In this document: in pieces, positions 52,467 to 63,848 of the stretch
Layout: every line of letters begins with the position of its first letter
Position numbering within the stretch: position 1 is the stretch's first letter
DNA from: an uncultured Bacteroidota bacterium
Lineage (GTDB): Bacteria > Bacteroidota > Bacteroidia > Flavobacteriales > Flavobacteriaceae
Assembly: GCA_913060705.1 (NCBI GenBank)
Contig: CAJXTX010000005.1
Location: 1-64,000, forward strand
Direction: 5' to 3'
Length of the DNA stretch: 64,000 bases
Made by a program: the position numbers and the translations under genes
Notes under the pieces: model-generated
Seen by the model: the letters and a program-made list of their open reading frames with translations, nothing else
Told to the model about the DNA's origin: nothing
Database searches by the model: none

Positions 52467-55238
52467 TTGGAGTTCAGGCAAATTTACTTTGTGCTCTTAT
52501 TGGGGTGCTTGCTTCAGCCCAGCGTAATATTCGGTCAACAAGACCCTATTACCGTGTCCACCAAGACTAAAGGGCTGTATACAGAACTTCCAAAGGGTGT
52601 TGAACTTCCGCAGGTTTCAGCCGAAAAGAAGCAACTTCTCGATTCCCTTGTAGCCACCAAGAAGAAAAAGACCGACGTCGCTATCTCTTCAAAGCTTGAG
52701 AGTCTTATTAAGTACAGTGCCAAAGACTCGGTCACGATCAGTCAAACTCAGAAGAAGATTTACCTCTCTAATGAAGCTTCGATTGATTATACTGATACCA
52801 AACTCACTGCAGGTGTCATTGCTATTGATTATCTCAAGAATGAAATTTTAGCAGGGCGCTATGTCGATTCTAAAGGAGAAAAGAGTCAAACCCCTGAATT
52901 CACACAAGGACAAAACGAGGTTATCCCCGACTCTATTCGCTACAACATCACCTCTCAAAAGGCACTGATTTTCAATTCTCGCACTGAACAAGGTGCTGGC
53001 ATTGGGGGTATGGGTGGAGGAGAAACCATGAAGGTGGTTACCGAAAAAACGAAGAAAGAAAACGATTCGGTCTTCTATTTCAGTCAAGGAAAATTGACTA
53101 CCGCCTTAGACTCCATCGACCCTGATTACTACATTAAGGTGAGAAAGGCCAAATTCATTCCTGGAAAGAGAATCATCGCAGGTTTTTCGAATATGTATTT
53201 GGTTGATGTGCCTACCCCTATTGCGCTTCCGTTTGCCATATTCCCGCTAACTAGCGGAAGATCGGGCGGACTCATCTTTCCGACCATCACGAATGATCCG
53301 CAACGTGGTTACTCTGTTCAAAATGGCGGATACTATTTTCCGATTAGCGACTATGTCGACCTTAACCTAACAGGAGATTATTTCACCAATGGTAGCTACG
53401 GATTTCGAGCACAGTCGGTATACACCAAGCGCTATAAGTTTAGAGGTAATGTAAACCTCAGGTTTGAGAATCTCATTACCTCTCAAAAGGGATTTGCTGA
53501 TTACAGTCGTAATAGCATTTTTAACCTTCAGATTTCTCACTCTCAAGATCCCAAGGCTAGCCCGAATTCACGTTTTGCTGCTTCGGTCAATATCGGGAGT
53601 AGCAAGTATTTCAGGAACTCGGCAAATCAGCAAAACCTGGCGTTGACTCAAAACAACAACCTCTCTTCTTCGATCACGTATTCAAAGACGTTTCCGGCTT
53701 ATCCTTCGGTCAACCTAAACCTAAGTGCCACACACAACCAGAATACGAATACCGAAGAGATCAACCTCACCTTGCCTACTGCTCAAGTGAACATGGAACG
53801 TATCTTTCCGTTTGCCAAGCGTGAAGGCATCAAAAAGGGGCTGATTCAAAATATCAACCTTCAATACACCTCAAGATTTGAAAACCGGATAAGAACGACC
53901 GATTCACTTTTCTTAACCTCAAAGATGTTTGACGACGCTAAGGTCGGAGCGCGCCACACAATACCTTTAAGTACCAACTTCAAACTCGCTAAGTTTTTAA
54001 GCGTCTCTATGGGCGCAAACTATGAAGACCTATGGACTTTTGAGACCTTCACTCGCGGGCAAGATCCAAATTCTGATGTGAGTCGTGAAATTATTTTAGA
54101 CACGGTTAGAGGTTTCGATCGCTTCAATCGCTATGGGGTTTCTAGCTCTATAGGAACAACGGTATACGGTACCTACACCTTTAAAGAAGGCAAGAAATTA
54201 CAAGCGATTCGACATGTTGCCAGACCCTCTGTAGGATGGAGCTATGGTCCCTCTTTCGAACGCTATTACGATACCTATACGAACCTAGACGGACAAGAAG
54301 TAAGTTATTCGCGATTTGAAGGGACACTCAATGGATCTCCTAGTCTCGGCAAATCGAACAGCCTTTCGTTCGGGCTTCAAAACACATTAGAAGCTAAAAT
54401 GGCTCCAAAAGATTCAACTAAGACTGAACCTAGAAAAATCCCTATTCTAAGTAATCTTAATTTCTCTAGTGCCTACAATCTTGAAGCCGACTCCTTAAGA
54501 CTTAGCCCCGTTAGTTTCAATGCAGCTACCGCACTTTTCAATCAAGAAATGCGCGTCAACATGAGCGGAACTTTAGACCCTTATGTCACTACGGCTGATG
54601 GTACGCGCATCAATACATTTCATATTGCGCAAAGCGGTAAACTCGCTAAACTCACCAGAGCTAGTTTGAATTTCAGTTACGCCCTTTCGAACGAAACCTT
54701 TAAGCCTAGAAATGAAGAAGCTCAACAAGGTTCGCAACGCTCTGATTCTCAAGGTTATGATAACGATTACAGAGCGCAATCTGGGGGGGCTGATAACGAC
54801 CTATTTGGCTTTGGTTTGACGGATAATTTCCCGGGAGAAGAACGTAATGGCGGCAATCAAGAAGAACGCGAAGAAGATCCTGAAAGCAACACCTTTTATG
54901 TGAACCGTATTCCGTGGAGCCTTAATCTGCAATTCAACAGCAGTTATTCAAACCTTCAGGACGAAAGAGAAATTACGAGCGCCTCTCTTATGTTTTCAGG
55001 AAATATTGATCTTACCCCGGCCTGGAAGTTACGCGTATCTTCTGGTTACGATTTTAAGAATCAAGGGTTCAACCTTACTCAGATTGGTTTTAAACGCGAC
55101 CTTAAAAGTTTTGACTTAAGATTTAATTGGGTGCCCTTTGGCCAAAATGCACGCTGGGATTTCTTTATCGGGATCAAGAGTGCCATGCTGTCTGACTTGA
55201 AATGGGAAAGCCGCAGTCAGCGTAACTTTAATCGTTAA
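52467..55238 (+). CDS. lptD: LPS-assembly protein LptD (Bacteroidota type)
   Basis: 923 residues. A signal peptide (MEFRQIYFVLLLGCLLQPSV) is followed by an OstA/LptA-like jellyroll with SIDYTDTKLTAGVIAIDYL, then a large C-terminal beta-barrel of alternating strands with aromatic ends (NLTGDYFTNGSYGFRAQSVY). LptD inserts lipopolysaccharide in the outer membrane. The start codon is TTG at 52467, chosen because it gives a proper signal peptide; GTG 52491 would cut it short. Divergent from the envelope unit and followed by a RidA gene. Confidence 0.88.
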   Translation: MEFRQIYFVLLLGCLLQPSVIFGQQDPITVSTKTKGLYTELPKGVELPQVSAEKKQLLDSLVATKKKKTDVAISSKLESLIKYSAKDSVTISQTQKKIYLSNEASIDYTDTKLTAGVIAIDYLKNEILAGRYVDSKGEKSQTPEFTQGQNEVIPDSIRYNITSQKALIFNSRTEQGAGIGGMGGGETMKVVTEKTKKENDSVFYFSQGKLTTALDSIDPDYYIKVRKAKFIPGKRIIAGFSNMYLVDVPTPIALPFAIFPLTSGRSGGLIFPTITNDPQRGYSVQNGGYYFPISDYVDLNLTGDYFTNGSYGFRAQSVYTKRYKFRGNVNLRFENLITSQKGFADYSRNSIFNLQISHSQDPKASPNSRFAASVNIGSSKYFRNSANQQNLALTQNNNLSSSITYSKTFPAYPSVNLNLSATHNQNTNTEEINLTLPTAQVNMERIFPFAKREGIKKGLIQNINLQYTSRFENRIRTTDSLFLTSKMFDDAKVGARHTIPLSTNFKLAKFLSVSMGANYEDLWTFETFTRGQDPNSDVSREIILDTVRGFDRFNRYGVSSSIGTTVYGTYTFKEGKKLQAIRHVARPSVGWSYGPSFERYYDTYTNLDGQEVSYSRFEGTLNGSPSLGKSNSLSFGLQNTLEAKMAPKDSTKTEPRKIPILSNLNFSSAYNLEADSLRLSPVSFNAATALFNQEMRVNMSGTLDPYVTTADGTRINTFHIAQSGKLAKLTRASLNFSYALSNETFKPRNEEAQQGSQRSDSQGYDNDYRAQSGGADNDLFGFGLTDNFPGEERNGGNQEEREEDPESNTFYVNRIPWSLNLQFNSSYSNLQDEREITSASLMFSGNIDLTPAWKLRVSSGYDFKNQGFNLTQIGFKRDLKSFDLRFNWVPFGQNARWDFFIGIKSAMLSDLKWESRSQRNFNR

Positions 55239-55250
55239 CTCTACGTAGCT

Positions 55251-55634
55251 ATGTCTAAACAAGCCGTATTTACAGAAAAGGCGCCGGCAGCCATCGGCCC
55301 CTACAATCAAGCTATCCTTCATCAGAATACCCTGTTTGTTTCGGGTCAAATTCCTATTGATCCTTCATCAGGAAAACTTATAGAAGGAGATCGTGTAAAA
55401 GAAACGCGTCAATGCCTTGAAAATATAAAGCACATTCTTACTGAGGCCGGATTCGGTATTGACCAGATCGTTAAGAGCAGCATTTTTTTAACCAGTATGG
55501 ATGATTTCGCTACCGTCAATGAGGTGTACGGATCCTTCTTTGAAGGATGTACGGCACCTGCTAGAGAAACAGTTGCAGTTGCTGCCTTACCCAAAGGGGC
55601 TCATGTCGAGATCAGTGTAATTGCAATGCGCTAA
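55251..55634 (+). CDS. ridA: RidA-family enamine/imine deaminase
   Basis: 127 residues, trimeric Rid family. APAAIGPYNQAI at the start and the conserved Arg in CTAPARETVAVAALPKGAHVEI are present, so the deaminase of the RidA subgroup is likely intact. It clears 2-aminoacrylate and similar reactive imines made by PLP enzymes. Twelve bases after lptD, hence possibly co-transcribed. Confidence 0.93.
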   Translation: MSKQAVFTEKAPAAIGPYNQAILHQNTLFVSGQIPIDPSSGKLIEGDRVKETRQCLENIKHILTEAGFGIDQIVKSSIFLTSMDDFATVNEVYGSFFEGCTAPARETVAVAALPKGAHVEISVIAMR

Positions 55635-55651
55635 CCAGGGCGCAGTACAGA

Positions 55652-56503
55652 CTAAATCATGCTCTTGTGAAATTCCACTAGACCTTCAATAGGACGTCGC
55701 TGCACATTTCCCATAACCAAGTCATTGTTATGCAACACTTGTTGCAACTCGTCCTTTAAGAAATAAGCAATGCTTCCGACGAAATGACATGGAACCTTAG
55801 TGGCTAATTCAAACTGCATAATGTAATTGTTTACAAATTGCTGTAAACCTTTCATTATAACACCCTTGCAGTAGCTATGCTCTTTATTTTCAATTAAAAA
55901 ACGTGCAAACGTGGCCAAATAGGTATTGGGGTTTGGTTGTTTGTATAAATGTTCTTTAATGGTATCGGCCTCTAAATCGTATTCTTTGGAGAAGCGCAAG
56001 GCTAAATCTTGTGGAATCTTATGGAAATACAAGTCTCTCAATAATTTTCTACCAAAATAATTCCCGCTCGCATCATCCATTAAGATGTAGCCCAATGAAA
56101 CGACTTTTTGAAAGGGCTGATGTCCGTCGTAATACGAACAATTAGACCCCGTACCTAAAATACAGACAATACCCTGCTTGCCAATCTGGGTGGTGGCATA
56201 AATTGCCGCATAAGTATCTTCTTTCACATCAACCTTCGCTTTCGGAAAAAAGGCTTTAAATATCTCTGAAAGAAAGCGTTTCATGCGATCGGTACCGCAA
56301 CCAGCTCCGTAGAAATAGAGTTGCGTAACCTTTTGACGGTGCTTCGAAATTTCAAAGTTGTTTGCAAGACGATCTTCAATCACTTCTCGGGTGAGCACTT
56401 CTGGAGAAAGCCCAAGCGTCTGCGTGGCAAAAAATTCACTGCCATCAGGATTTAGGGCGATCCAATCTGATTTAGTCGCCCCACTATCTACGATGAGAAT
56501 CAT
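55652..56503 (-). CDS. BadF/BadG-family sugar kinase, N-acetylglucosamine kinase-like
   Basis: 283-residue ASKHA-fold protein. Phosphate 1 is VDSGATKSDW, phosphate 2 is CILGTGSNCSYYDG, and the adenosine motif is in HFVGSIAYFLKDEL. The closest known activities are GlcNAc or MurNAc kinases. The nearby GH3 hexosaminidase and amidase make a recycling role plausible, but that is context only. The last gene of a unit with gapA and pfkA (gaps 13 and 22 bases). Confidence 0.85.
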   Translation of the reverse strand: MILIVDSGATKSDWIALNPDGSEFFATQTLGLSPEVLTREVIEDRLANNFEISKHRQKVTQLYFYGAGCGTDRMKRFLSEIFKAFFPKAKVDVKEDTYAAIYATTQIGKQGIVCILGTGSNCSYYDGHQPFQKVVSLGYILMDDASGNYFGRKLLRDLYFHKIPQDLALRFSKEYDLEADTIKEHLYKQPNPNTYLATFARFLIENKEHSYCKGVIMKGLQQFVNNYIMQFELATKVPCHFVGSIAYFLKDELQQVLHNNDLVMGNVQRRPIEGLVEFHKSMI

Positions 56504-56516
56504 TTCAGTCGAAAAA

Positions 56517-57533
<1,017 letters not shown>

Positions 57534-57540
57534 TTAGTGA

Positions 57541-58527
57541 TTAAATACTCATGATATCCGATACTCGGATTAATTCTTCATCTATTTCGCTAAGCCCACT
57601 GATGGCCTTCTCGATCGGTGTCAGAATCATTTTATTAGACTCTACCCCTACCATGAAGTTAGACTGACCTTCGAGCAAAGACTCTACAGCTTTAACTCCC
57701 ATGCGGCTCGCGAGTACGCGGTCAAAGCACGTCGGGCTACCTCCACGCTGCATGTGCCCTAGAACAGAGACCCTAACATCGTAAATCGGAAGGTGTGATT
57801 CAACGTATTCTTTTAGTTCGAAAACGTTTTTACCCGTTTTATCGCCCTCAGCAACAACGACAATACTAGAAGATTTCCCTGAAGCTTTGCTGCGCTTCAA
57901 TGAATCTAAAAGTCGCTCTAAGCCTAAGTTTTGTTCAGGAATTAGGATTTCTTCTGCACCAGCCCCTACGCCGCTATTTAAAGCGACTAGGCCCACATCA
58001 CGTCCCATTACCTCAACAAAGAAAAGGCGGTTATGCGAACTGGCTGTATCACGAATTTTATCAATAGCCTCTACCACCGTGTTAATCGCGGTGTCAAAGC
58101 CGATGGTGTAATCCGTTCCTAAAATATCATTGTCAATGGTGCCAGGAATCCCCATGATAGGCATTCCGAATTCTTGATTCAATTTTAACGCACCTGTAAG
58201 CGATCCGTTACCCCCGATCACCACTAGGGCATCAATACCAGCTTTCTTAGCCTGCTCGAATGCGGTGGCTCTTCCTTCTTTTTCTCTGAACTGCTCGCAG
58301 CGTGCTGATTTAAGAATGGTACCCCCCTTATTGATGATGTTGTTTACACTTCTCGCGGTAAAGTCTTCAAAATCACCTTCGATAAGACCTTGATACCCTC
58401 TGTAAACGGCTGTACATTCTAATCCATGGAACATACTAGTTCTCACTACAGAGCGAATTGCGGCGTTCATTCCTGGAGAATCTCCACCTGAAGTGAGTAC
58501 TCCGATTCGTTTGATTGATTGATTCAT
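57541..58527 (-). CDS. pfkA: ATP-dependent 6-phosphofructokinase
   Basis: 328 residues. GGDSPGMNAAIR opens the ATP site and the catalytic PGTIDND is present. The family-standard GGDGS is GGNGS here (N107), so the aspartate that helps bind Mg-ATP is an asparagine. The glycines at 108 and in PGTIDND mark ATP, not pyrophosphate, use. RPHL-independent allosteric details cannot be read. First gene of the pfkA-gapA-kinase unit. Confidence 0.94.
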   Translation of the reverse strand: MNQSIKRIGVLTSGGDSPGMNAAIRSVVRTSMFHGLECTAVYRGYQGLIEGDFEDFTARSVNNIINKGGTILKSARCEQFREKEGRATAFEQAKKAGIDALVVIGGNGSLTGALKLNQEFGMPIMGIPGTIDNDILGTDYTIGFDTAINTVVEAIDKIRDTASSHNRLFFVEVMGRDVGLVALNSGVGAGAEEILIPEQNLGLERLLDSLKRSKASGKSSSIVVVAEGDKTGKNVFELKEYVESHLPIYDVRVSVLGHMQRGGSPTCFDRVLASRMGVKAVESLLEGQSNFMVGVESNKMILTPIEKAISGLSEIDEELIRVSDIMSI

Positions 58528-58559
58528 AAGCTTAACGCGCCAAATCTAAGAAATAGTGT

Positions 58560-61500
58560 TTATTCTTCAGTAGTGTTTGTGGATTTTAATACCCTTCTTA
58601 TCAAATCTTTAAAATTATCAAAGTCCACCTGATAACTCAGGCCAATACCCTGAGTGTATCCAGGCATGCTTGCTAAAAATTGACTCAACGTATTTTCTCG
58701 ATTAAAAATCTTTGCACTCAGCGTACCTTGTTCGTTCAAAATAAGTTGCAACTCAACATCACCTGCCACAACAGTCTCGGTCACTCGCCCTACTGGCACA
58801 CCTAATTTGCCGTTAAACATCAAGCGATTTCCTAATTGAGTACTCAACGTAACACCAATACGATCCTCAATGGCTACGTTTGCGTTTGGATTTCTATATC
58901 CCTGCTCGTATGACAACCCTAGATCTAAGACTTCTGAAGCCCCTAAGACCTCTTCTAGCAATCCAGAAGCCGATTGAAGCAGGTTTCCGGTCAACGCTTG
59001 CTGAGAAAGTCCCATCTGCTCATTTACAAAATTGCCCTGAGCCAAGAGAAAAAACACATTTCTTTCTAATGTAGAACGATCTTGTAGGCGGTATTCTATC
59101 TCGCTTCTTACCACCGAATTGAGCGTCGGAAAGCGCAGCGAAAAATCAATTGCCGGATTGAGTAGTTTTCCTCCCAACTGAATCAGTACATCGGTTTGGA
59201 CTGGCCTTGGAAAGGAACTAGAATCTAAAAGCGGCGCCGGATTGGCGCTCAGACTATATACGGCTTCTAGATTAATGTCGGCATCATAAGGATCTCCGTT
59301 CCAGACAAGATTACCACCAGAAGCCAGGCTAAACCCTTTATCGATTATACCCCCAAAGCGATAATCATAGGTTCCAGACGTGAGAGCGTATTCACCAAAA
59401 ATATTGAATTCGTCTCCTGGGGCTACCTGAAGGCGAAAAAGTCCGGTACCATTACCCCTTAATCTTGATCCGGATTCAGGATCGACAATCACTTCAACCA
59501 TTGCTTCTGGAGTAACTACCAGATTAAAATCTAAACGGATCCCCTTTTGTGTCTCTATGGGGGCGAAAGATCGATCTTCTTCTGTTACAGGTTCACTATT
59601 GACAAAACGAACCAAATCGTCACTAAAATCTACCGTGTCTGAATTCAAAGGAATAATCAAGCTACTCCCCTTCTTCGTTTCGGCATCTACCTGTATCGCA
59701 GTTAAGGCAGGAGTACCCTTAATACTACCTGTTCCTGAAACAAAACCGGTCCCATAATAGAGCGCGTCCTCTGAGGCTTCGGTTTTCAAGACCAAAGCAG
59801 ACTCACTCAGCGTTGAAACACCAAGGTCAAATTGAAAATCCTTCAATCCTGAATGCTGAATAAACCCATCTATTTCAATCTCTGTTTGAAAAGAGGTGTC
59901 TTTTAGTCGAAAGTGGTCAAAATAAAAATCGTTTCGGTTCAGTCGAATAGTAGGTTGACCGACCACATCAAAATCTACCCCTAAATACGGAAATCTCAAT
60001 CCCGATGAATCAAGAACGAGTTCTCCCAAGAGTTCAGGTGAATCAAGCGTATTCGTTAAGCTCACAACACCAGATGCCGTACCTCTCAAATCAGAAAACG
60101 TGGTCGTTCCGAGTGCCGAAAAAGGTGAAATGTCAAAACGAGAGAAGCGTGCATCTGCATCTAAGGTAAAGAGGCCGTTATCCGTTTGATTGAGTATTCC
60201 AGATAATTCTAAAGTAGGAGTCCCAGTGTTCAAGATGTCCGCTTGAAGGGTAAACACATCGGCATTACTGCTTCCATAAACCACTCCATTAAAGAACCCA
60301 ACAAATTTCGAATTCACCACCAAATCCTCAATACTCAAGTTAAAACGCGGATCGTATCTACCATTCTGTCGTTTGAATTGTAAAAAACCTGTAGAACCGC
60401 CCTTTAGCTCTAAGTTCTTGATTTCAGGGGTAATGGTTTCTAATGGCGCATTTTCGAGTTCAAGGCTAATCGTGTAATTCTCATTGTCTTGATACGCCCC
60501 TTGCAACGATAAGTAGCCGTTGTTCACCGTCCTTAGATCTAACCGATTAAAGGTGACGCTTTTGTCAGCAATGTCGAGGTCTATTTCTGAAGACCTATCA
60601 ATACCCCATTCGTATTGTTTTAAGGTAAACCGCGAAGGCTCGATGTATAACTTGATATGATCATCAGAGGGTCGATTCCAGCTAAAGTTAAGGGCAAATC
60701 GATCAGGGGTATCACCCGCTGTTGAGGCCATTAATGATAAGCTTGAAGTTCCAATGTCAGTGCGTATGGATGAGAGATCAAAAAACGGAGAATTTAAAGA
60801 TTCTACTTCGACAACAAAGTCTCCTGAGTCATCTGTATACCCGTGCAACTCCTTCATGTCGAAAGCATCGTATTGAAAGCGCGAAAGACGAACATCCGAT
60901 TTGAAACGTCCATCATTATAGCGTACGTATCCTGTAATCTCAGGTAAAACTGTTGAGCCTTCTATAAGCTCTACCCATCGCGAACCCGTTTGAATATCTG
61001 CATCTAGTTCAAAGTCTTCAGGTAAACGAATCTCCCTTAAGGCCTTTTGCCAGTCAAATAGGTGGTAGTTTCCTGAAACCACTAGATTGACGAAATCTTC
61101 AGAGACCACCCTGAAAAGGTGGTCTGTTTCTTCGTCAACCGTCAAACTCATTTGTACTCCTCCTACTTGAATCACCTCTTGGTCTGGAGGGTAAAACCGC
61201 AAACCATCAAGTGTTATGTTTCCTTGAAGATCACTCCACGAACTCCCCCAAACAGAGAAGTCTGCCCCAGTGCTCAATACCGTTGCTGTACTTGGCGATT
61301 CAGACAAAAGCGCATCGAATCTTCTAAAATCAGCTACCCCCTCAATGGATAACGAAGTATTCAGACGTTCTAGTGTGAAGTTCGTCGTGAAATTCTGTCC
61401 TTTTACCGTACTTTTTAACTCGACATCAAATTGGTTAGAATTGAATACAATAGAATAGTCAACATCTTTCAACCGTTGATCATTGGGCCAAAGAAGCGAT

Positions 61501-62789
61501 TTAAGTGAGCCATTAAGCACAAAAGGTTTTGAGATCTTCCGTTGGGCTTCAAATGTGGTCGTGAGTAACGATGTAGTTTCTGGTAAGACCCAATCAAGAG
61601 GTACGCTTGAGAGCGCTCCTGTTAAGGTTTCTTCTTTAGTATTTCGTTCATAAGCAATGTCCAATTGAGCCTCTGAAACCTCAAAAGAGCCTTCTAAAAA
61701 GAATCCTTGCACTCCTTTTTCAAGGTTTAACCCCCCTCTCCACGGGACGGTAGCGGCCATGTTGAAACGTTGGGCTTCCGCTATTTTCAAAATCGACCTA
61801 TACCCTTTAATGTCTTTCCAGTAAGCCGATATTTCTGATAAATTCAATCGATAAGAAGGATCAGGTGCATTGAAGTCGAACGACGCGTCTAAAACTGAGC
61901 TACTCTCACCCCATTGCAGTGTCAGATTATGAGCTTCAAGGCGACCGTCTTGAAGGTTTAGTCCTCCACTCCAATAAACAGAAGGAACATCAGTCACATT
62001 TAGGCCAAGGGTGCCTAATCGCTTCCCCGTAATAAAAGCATCTTCGACCTTAAAATTCCATATCCTTGAATTGAAGTCGTAGGAGATTGTATCGAGTTCA
62101 ACCGCTTCATCTTGAGCGCGTAGCGTAATGTGAGAACCTATCATTACATCTACATGGGTTTCAATTTCACCCTCGAGGTTAAATTCGGGCTCTACAAGCG
62201 AATGGTTCTTTTCATAATTGCCCGCCAATTCGAAATCACCCGCAACCTGTTTTGAACCCAAACGAAAGTCTTGAATATCAATTTTTTTAAAATTCAAGAC
62301 GTGTAACGCATCGGTTGAATCATCGGTATATTTTATTTTTAAAGCTCCAGCTTGAATCCGATCCGCGCCAAAAGCACCCCCCGAACCTTGAGGTAATCCA
62401 TTCAAATACATCTGTAGGTTAGACAACGAATCTCCCTGATGTGTCTTAATAGTCACCTGTGTTTCACCAAGTCTATATTGACTTTGTGAAGCTAAGGTGT
62501 ATAAAGCCTTCAACGATCGAACACGACTACTTAGAGATCGAATATAAACTAAGGTGTCGCCTTTATGATCCGGAATCAATACATGCTGTAAAGTAGCGTT
62601 TAACGCCAATGGATTTACGCGTACAGCATCAACTGAAAGTTGGATTCCATATTGTGTAGTGAGTTGAGTAATAAAGCGCTGCGCTAAATAATTCTGAACT
62701 CTAGGGGTTGATGCAACTAAAGTGATTAAAAAAAGTCCCACAAGAAGGCCAAGCACTATGCGAAGTCCTAGAAAGAGTCTTTTTCTCAT
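58560..62789 (-). CDS. tamB: TamB/YtfN-family translocation and assembly module protein
   Basis: 1409 residues. One N-terminal membrane anchor (residues about 8-26) and a long beta-rich AsmA/TamB-type body; the last 450 residues hold the conserved TamB domain (for example DYRFGGIIDKGFSLASGGNLVWNG, shortened here to DYRFGGIIDKGF). Such proteins bridge the envelope and move phospholipid or help assemble outer-membrane proteins. No tamA is next to it. Single gene, transcribed away from tsaD. Confidence 0.85.
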   Translation of the reverse strand: MRKRLFLGLRIVLGLLVGLFLITLVASTPRVQNYLAQRFITQLTTQYGIQLSVDAVRVNPLALNATLQHVLIPDHKGDTLVYIRSLSSRVRSLKALYTLASQSQYRLGETQVTIKTHQGDSLSNLQMYLNGLPQGSGGAFGADRIQAGALKIKYTDDSTDALHVLNFKKIDIQDFRLGSKQVAGDFELAGNYEKNHSLVEPEFNLEGEIETHVDVMIGSHITLRAQDEAVELDTISYDFNSRIWNFKVEDAFITGKRLGTLGLNVTDVPSVYWSGGLNLQDGRLEAHNLTLQWGESSSVLDASFDFNAPDPSYRLNLSEISAYWKDIKGYRSILKIAEAQRFNMAATVPWRGGLNLEKGVQGFFLEGSFEVSEAQLDIAYERNTKEETLTGALSSVPLDWVLPETTSLLTTTFEAQRKISKPFVLNGSLKSLLWPNDQRLKDVDYSIVFNSNQFDVELKSTVKGQNFTTNFTLERLNTSLSIEGVADFRRFDALLSESPSTATVLSTGADFSVWGSSWSDLQGNITLDGLRFYPPDQEVIQVGGVQMSLTVDEETDHLFRVVSEDFVNLVVSGNYHLFDWQKALREIRLPEDFELDADIQTGSRWVELIEGSTVLPEITGYVRYNDGRFKSDVRLSRFQYDAFDMKELHGYTDDSGDFVVEVESLNSPFFDLSSIRTDIGTSSLSLMASTAGDTPDRFALNFSWNRPSDDHIKLYIEPSRFTLKQYEWGIDRSSEIDLDIADKSVTFNRLDLRTVNNGYLSLQGAYQDNENYTISLELENAPLETITPEIKNLELKGGSTGFLQFKRQNGRYDPRFNLSIEDLVVNSKFVGFFNGVVYGSSNADVFTLQADILNTGTPTLELSGILNQTDNGLFTLDADARFSRFDISPFSALGTTTFSDLRGTASGVVSLTNTLDSPELLGELVLDSSGLRFPYLGVDFDVVGQPTIRLNRNDFYFDHFRLKDTSFQTEIEIDGFIQHSGLKDFQFDLGVSTLSESALVLKTEASEDALYYGTGFVSGTGSIKGTPALTAIQVDAETKKGSSLIIPLNSDTVDFSDDLVRFVNSEPVTEEDRSFAPIETQKGIRLDFNLVVTPEAMVEVIVDPESGSRLRGNGTGLFRLQVAPGDEFNIFGEYALTSGTYDYRFGGIIDKGFSLASGGNLVWNGDPYDADINLEAVYSLSANPAPLLDSSSFPRPVQTDVLIQLGGKLLNPAIDFSLRFPTLNSVVRSEIEYRLQDRSTLERNVFFLLAQGNFVNEQMGLSQQALTGNLLQSASGLLEEVLGASEVLDLGLSYEQGYRNPNANVAIEDRIGVTLSTQLGNRLMFNGKLGVPVGRVTETVVAGDVELQLILNEQGTLSAKIFNRENTLSQFLASMPGYTQGIGLSYQVDFDNFKDLIRRVLKSTNTTEE

Positions 62790-62803
62790 TGTTTAATTGC
62801 CGT

Positions 62804-62811
62804 TATCTTTG
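62804..62811 (+). promoter_or_regulatory. -7 element of tsaD
   Basis: TATCTTTG ends 5 bases before ATG 62817; predicts a leaderless message. Confidence 0.6.
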
Positions 62812-62816
62812 CATCT

Positions 62817-63848
62817 ATGAGCACCGTAGATCACCCTCTAATATTGGCCATTGAGTCGTCATGTGACGATACTTCTGCAGCCGTTTTAAGAGGCACTCAA
62901 GTGCTATCCAATTGTGTCGCCACCCAACAGATGCATTCGCTTTATGGAGGTGTGGTCCCAGAATTAGCATCTCGGGCTCATCAGCAACATATTGTCGCCG
63001 TCGTACATGAAGCCCTGAACAAGGCAAATATCGCGAAAAATGACCTCTCGGCAATCGCATTTACAAAAGGTCCAGGACTTTTAGGATCCCTCTTAGTTGG
63101 AGTCTCATTTGCGAAATCTCTATCCCAAGCCTTGGCCATTCCGTTAATCGAGGTGAATCATATGCAGGGACATATTTTAGCACATTTTATCGCAGAAGCC
63201 CACCCCGAACCCCCTAAGTTTCCCTTTCTCGCTTTGACTATAAGCGGGGGGCATACTCAGATTGTACGGGTCAGTGCCCCAGATCAATTTGAACTTTTAG
63301 GTCAAACCCTAGACGATGCTGTCGGAGAATGCTTTGATAAATCCGCAAAAGTGCTTGGATTTGAATACCCAGGTGGTCCTCTCATCGACAAGCTTGCCGC
63401 CCTCGGCGACCCTAAGGCATTCTCTTTTAGTATCCCTAACGTCTCTGGTTTAGATTTCAGCTTTAGCGGACTCAAAACCCAATTCACAAGAGTGGTAACC
63501 CAAGAATTGAAGAAAGACTCTCATTTTGTTGAGAATTACAAAGCAGATTTGGCGGCCTCTCTGCAAAACACCATTACAGAAATCCTGGTTCAAAAAATAG
63601 AACTAGCTATTAAAAAAACAGGTATTAACCAGCTTGCCATTGGCGGAGGTGTGGCTGCCAATTCTGGTATCCGAAAAGCTCTGAATGCTTTAGCCCAAAG
63701 ACAAAACCTGCAACTTTTTGTTCCAGAGCTCTCCTATTGCACCGATAATGCCGCAATGATTGGCATTTCAGGATACTTCAAATATAGAGCCGCTGACTTT
63801 ACAGATTTGTCTGTGCAGGCTGAGGCACGTTATGCTGTACAGTCATGA
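62817..63848 (+). CDS. tsaD: tRNA N6-adenosine threonylcarbamoyltransferase TsaD
   Basis: 343 residues. ASKHA-fold enzyme that puts the threonylcarbamoyl group on A37 of ANN-decoding tRNAs. The metal histidines are in HMQGHILAHF, and LTISGGHTQIV and IGGGVAANSGIR are the family signatures. Divergent from tamB. Its stop overlaps the rsmE start (ATGA). Confidence 0.96.
   Translation: MSTVDHPLILAIESSCDDTSAAVLRGTQVLSNCVATQQMHSLYGGVVPELASRAHQQHIVAVVHEALNKANIAKNDLSAIAFTKGPGLLGSLLVGVSFAKSLSQALAIPLIEVNHMQGHILAHFIAEAHPEPPKFPFLALTISGGHTQIVRVSAPDQFELLGQTLDDAVGECFDKSAKVLGFEYPGGPLIDKLAALGDPKAFSFSIPNVSGLDFSFSGLKTQFTRVVTQELKKDSHFVENYKADLAASLQNTITEILVQKIELAIKKTGINQLAIGGGVAANSGIRKALNALAQRQNLQLFVPELSYCTDNAAMIGISGYFKYRAADFTDLSVQAEARYAVQS

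Noticed and set aside
57541-58527. Pyrophosphate-dependent phosphofructokinase
   Set aside because: Glycine rather than aspartate follows N107, and the motif is PGTIDND rather than PKTIDND, both marks of ATP use.
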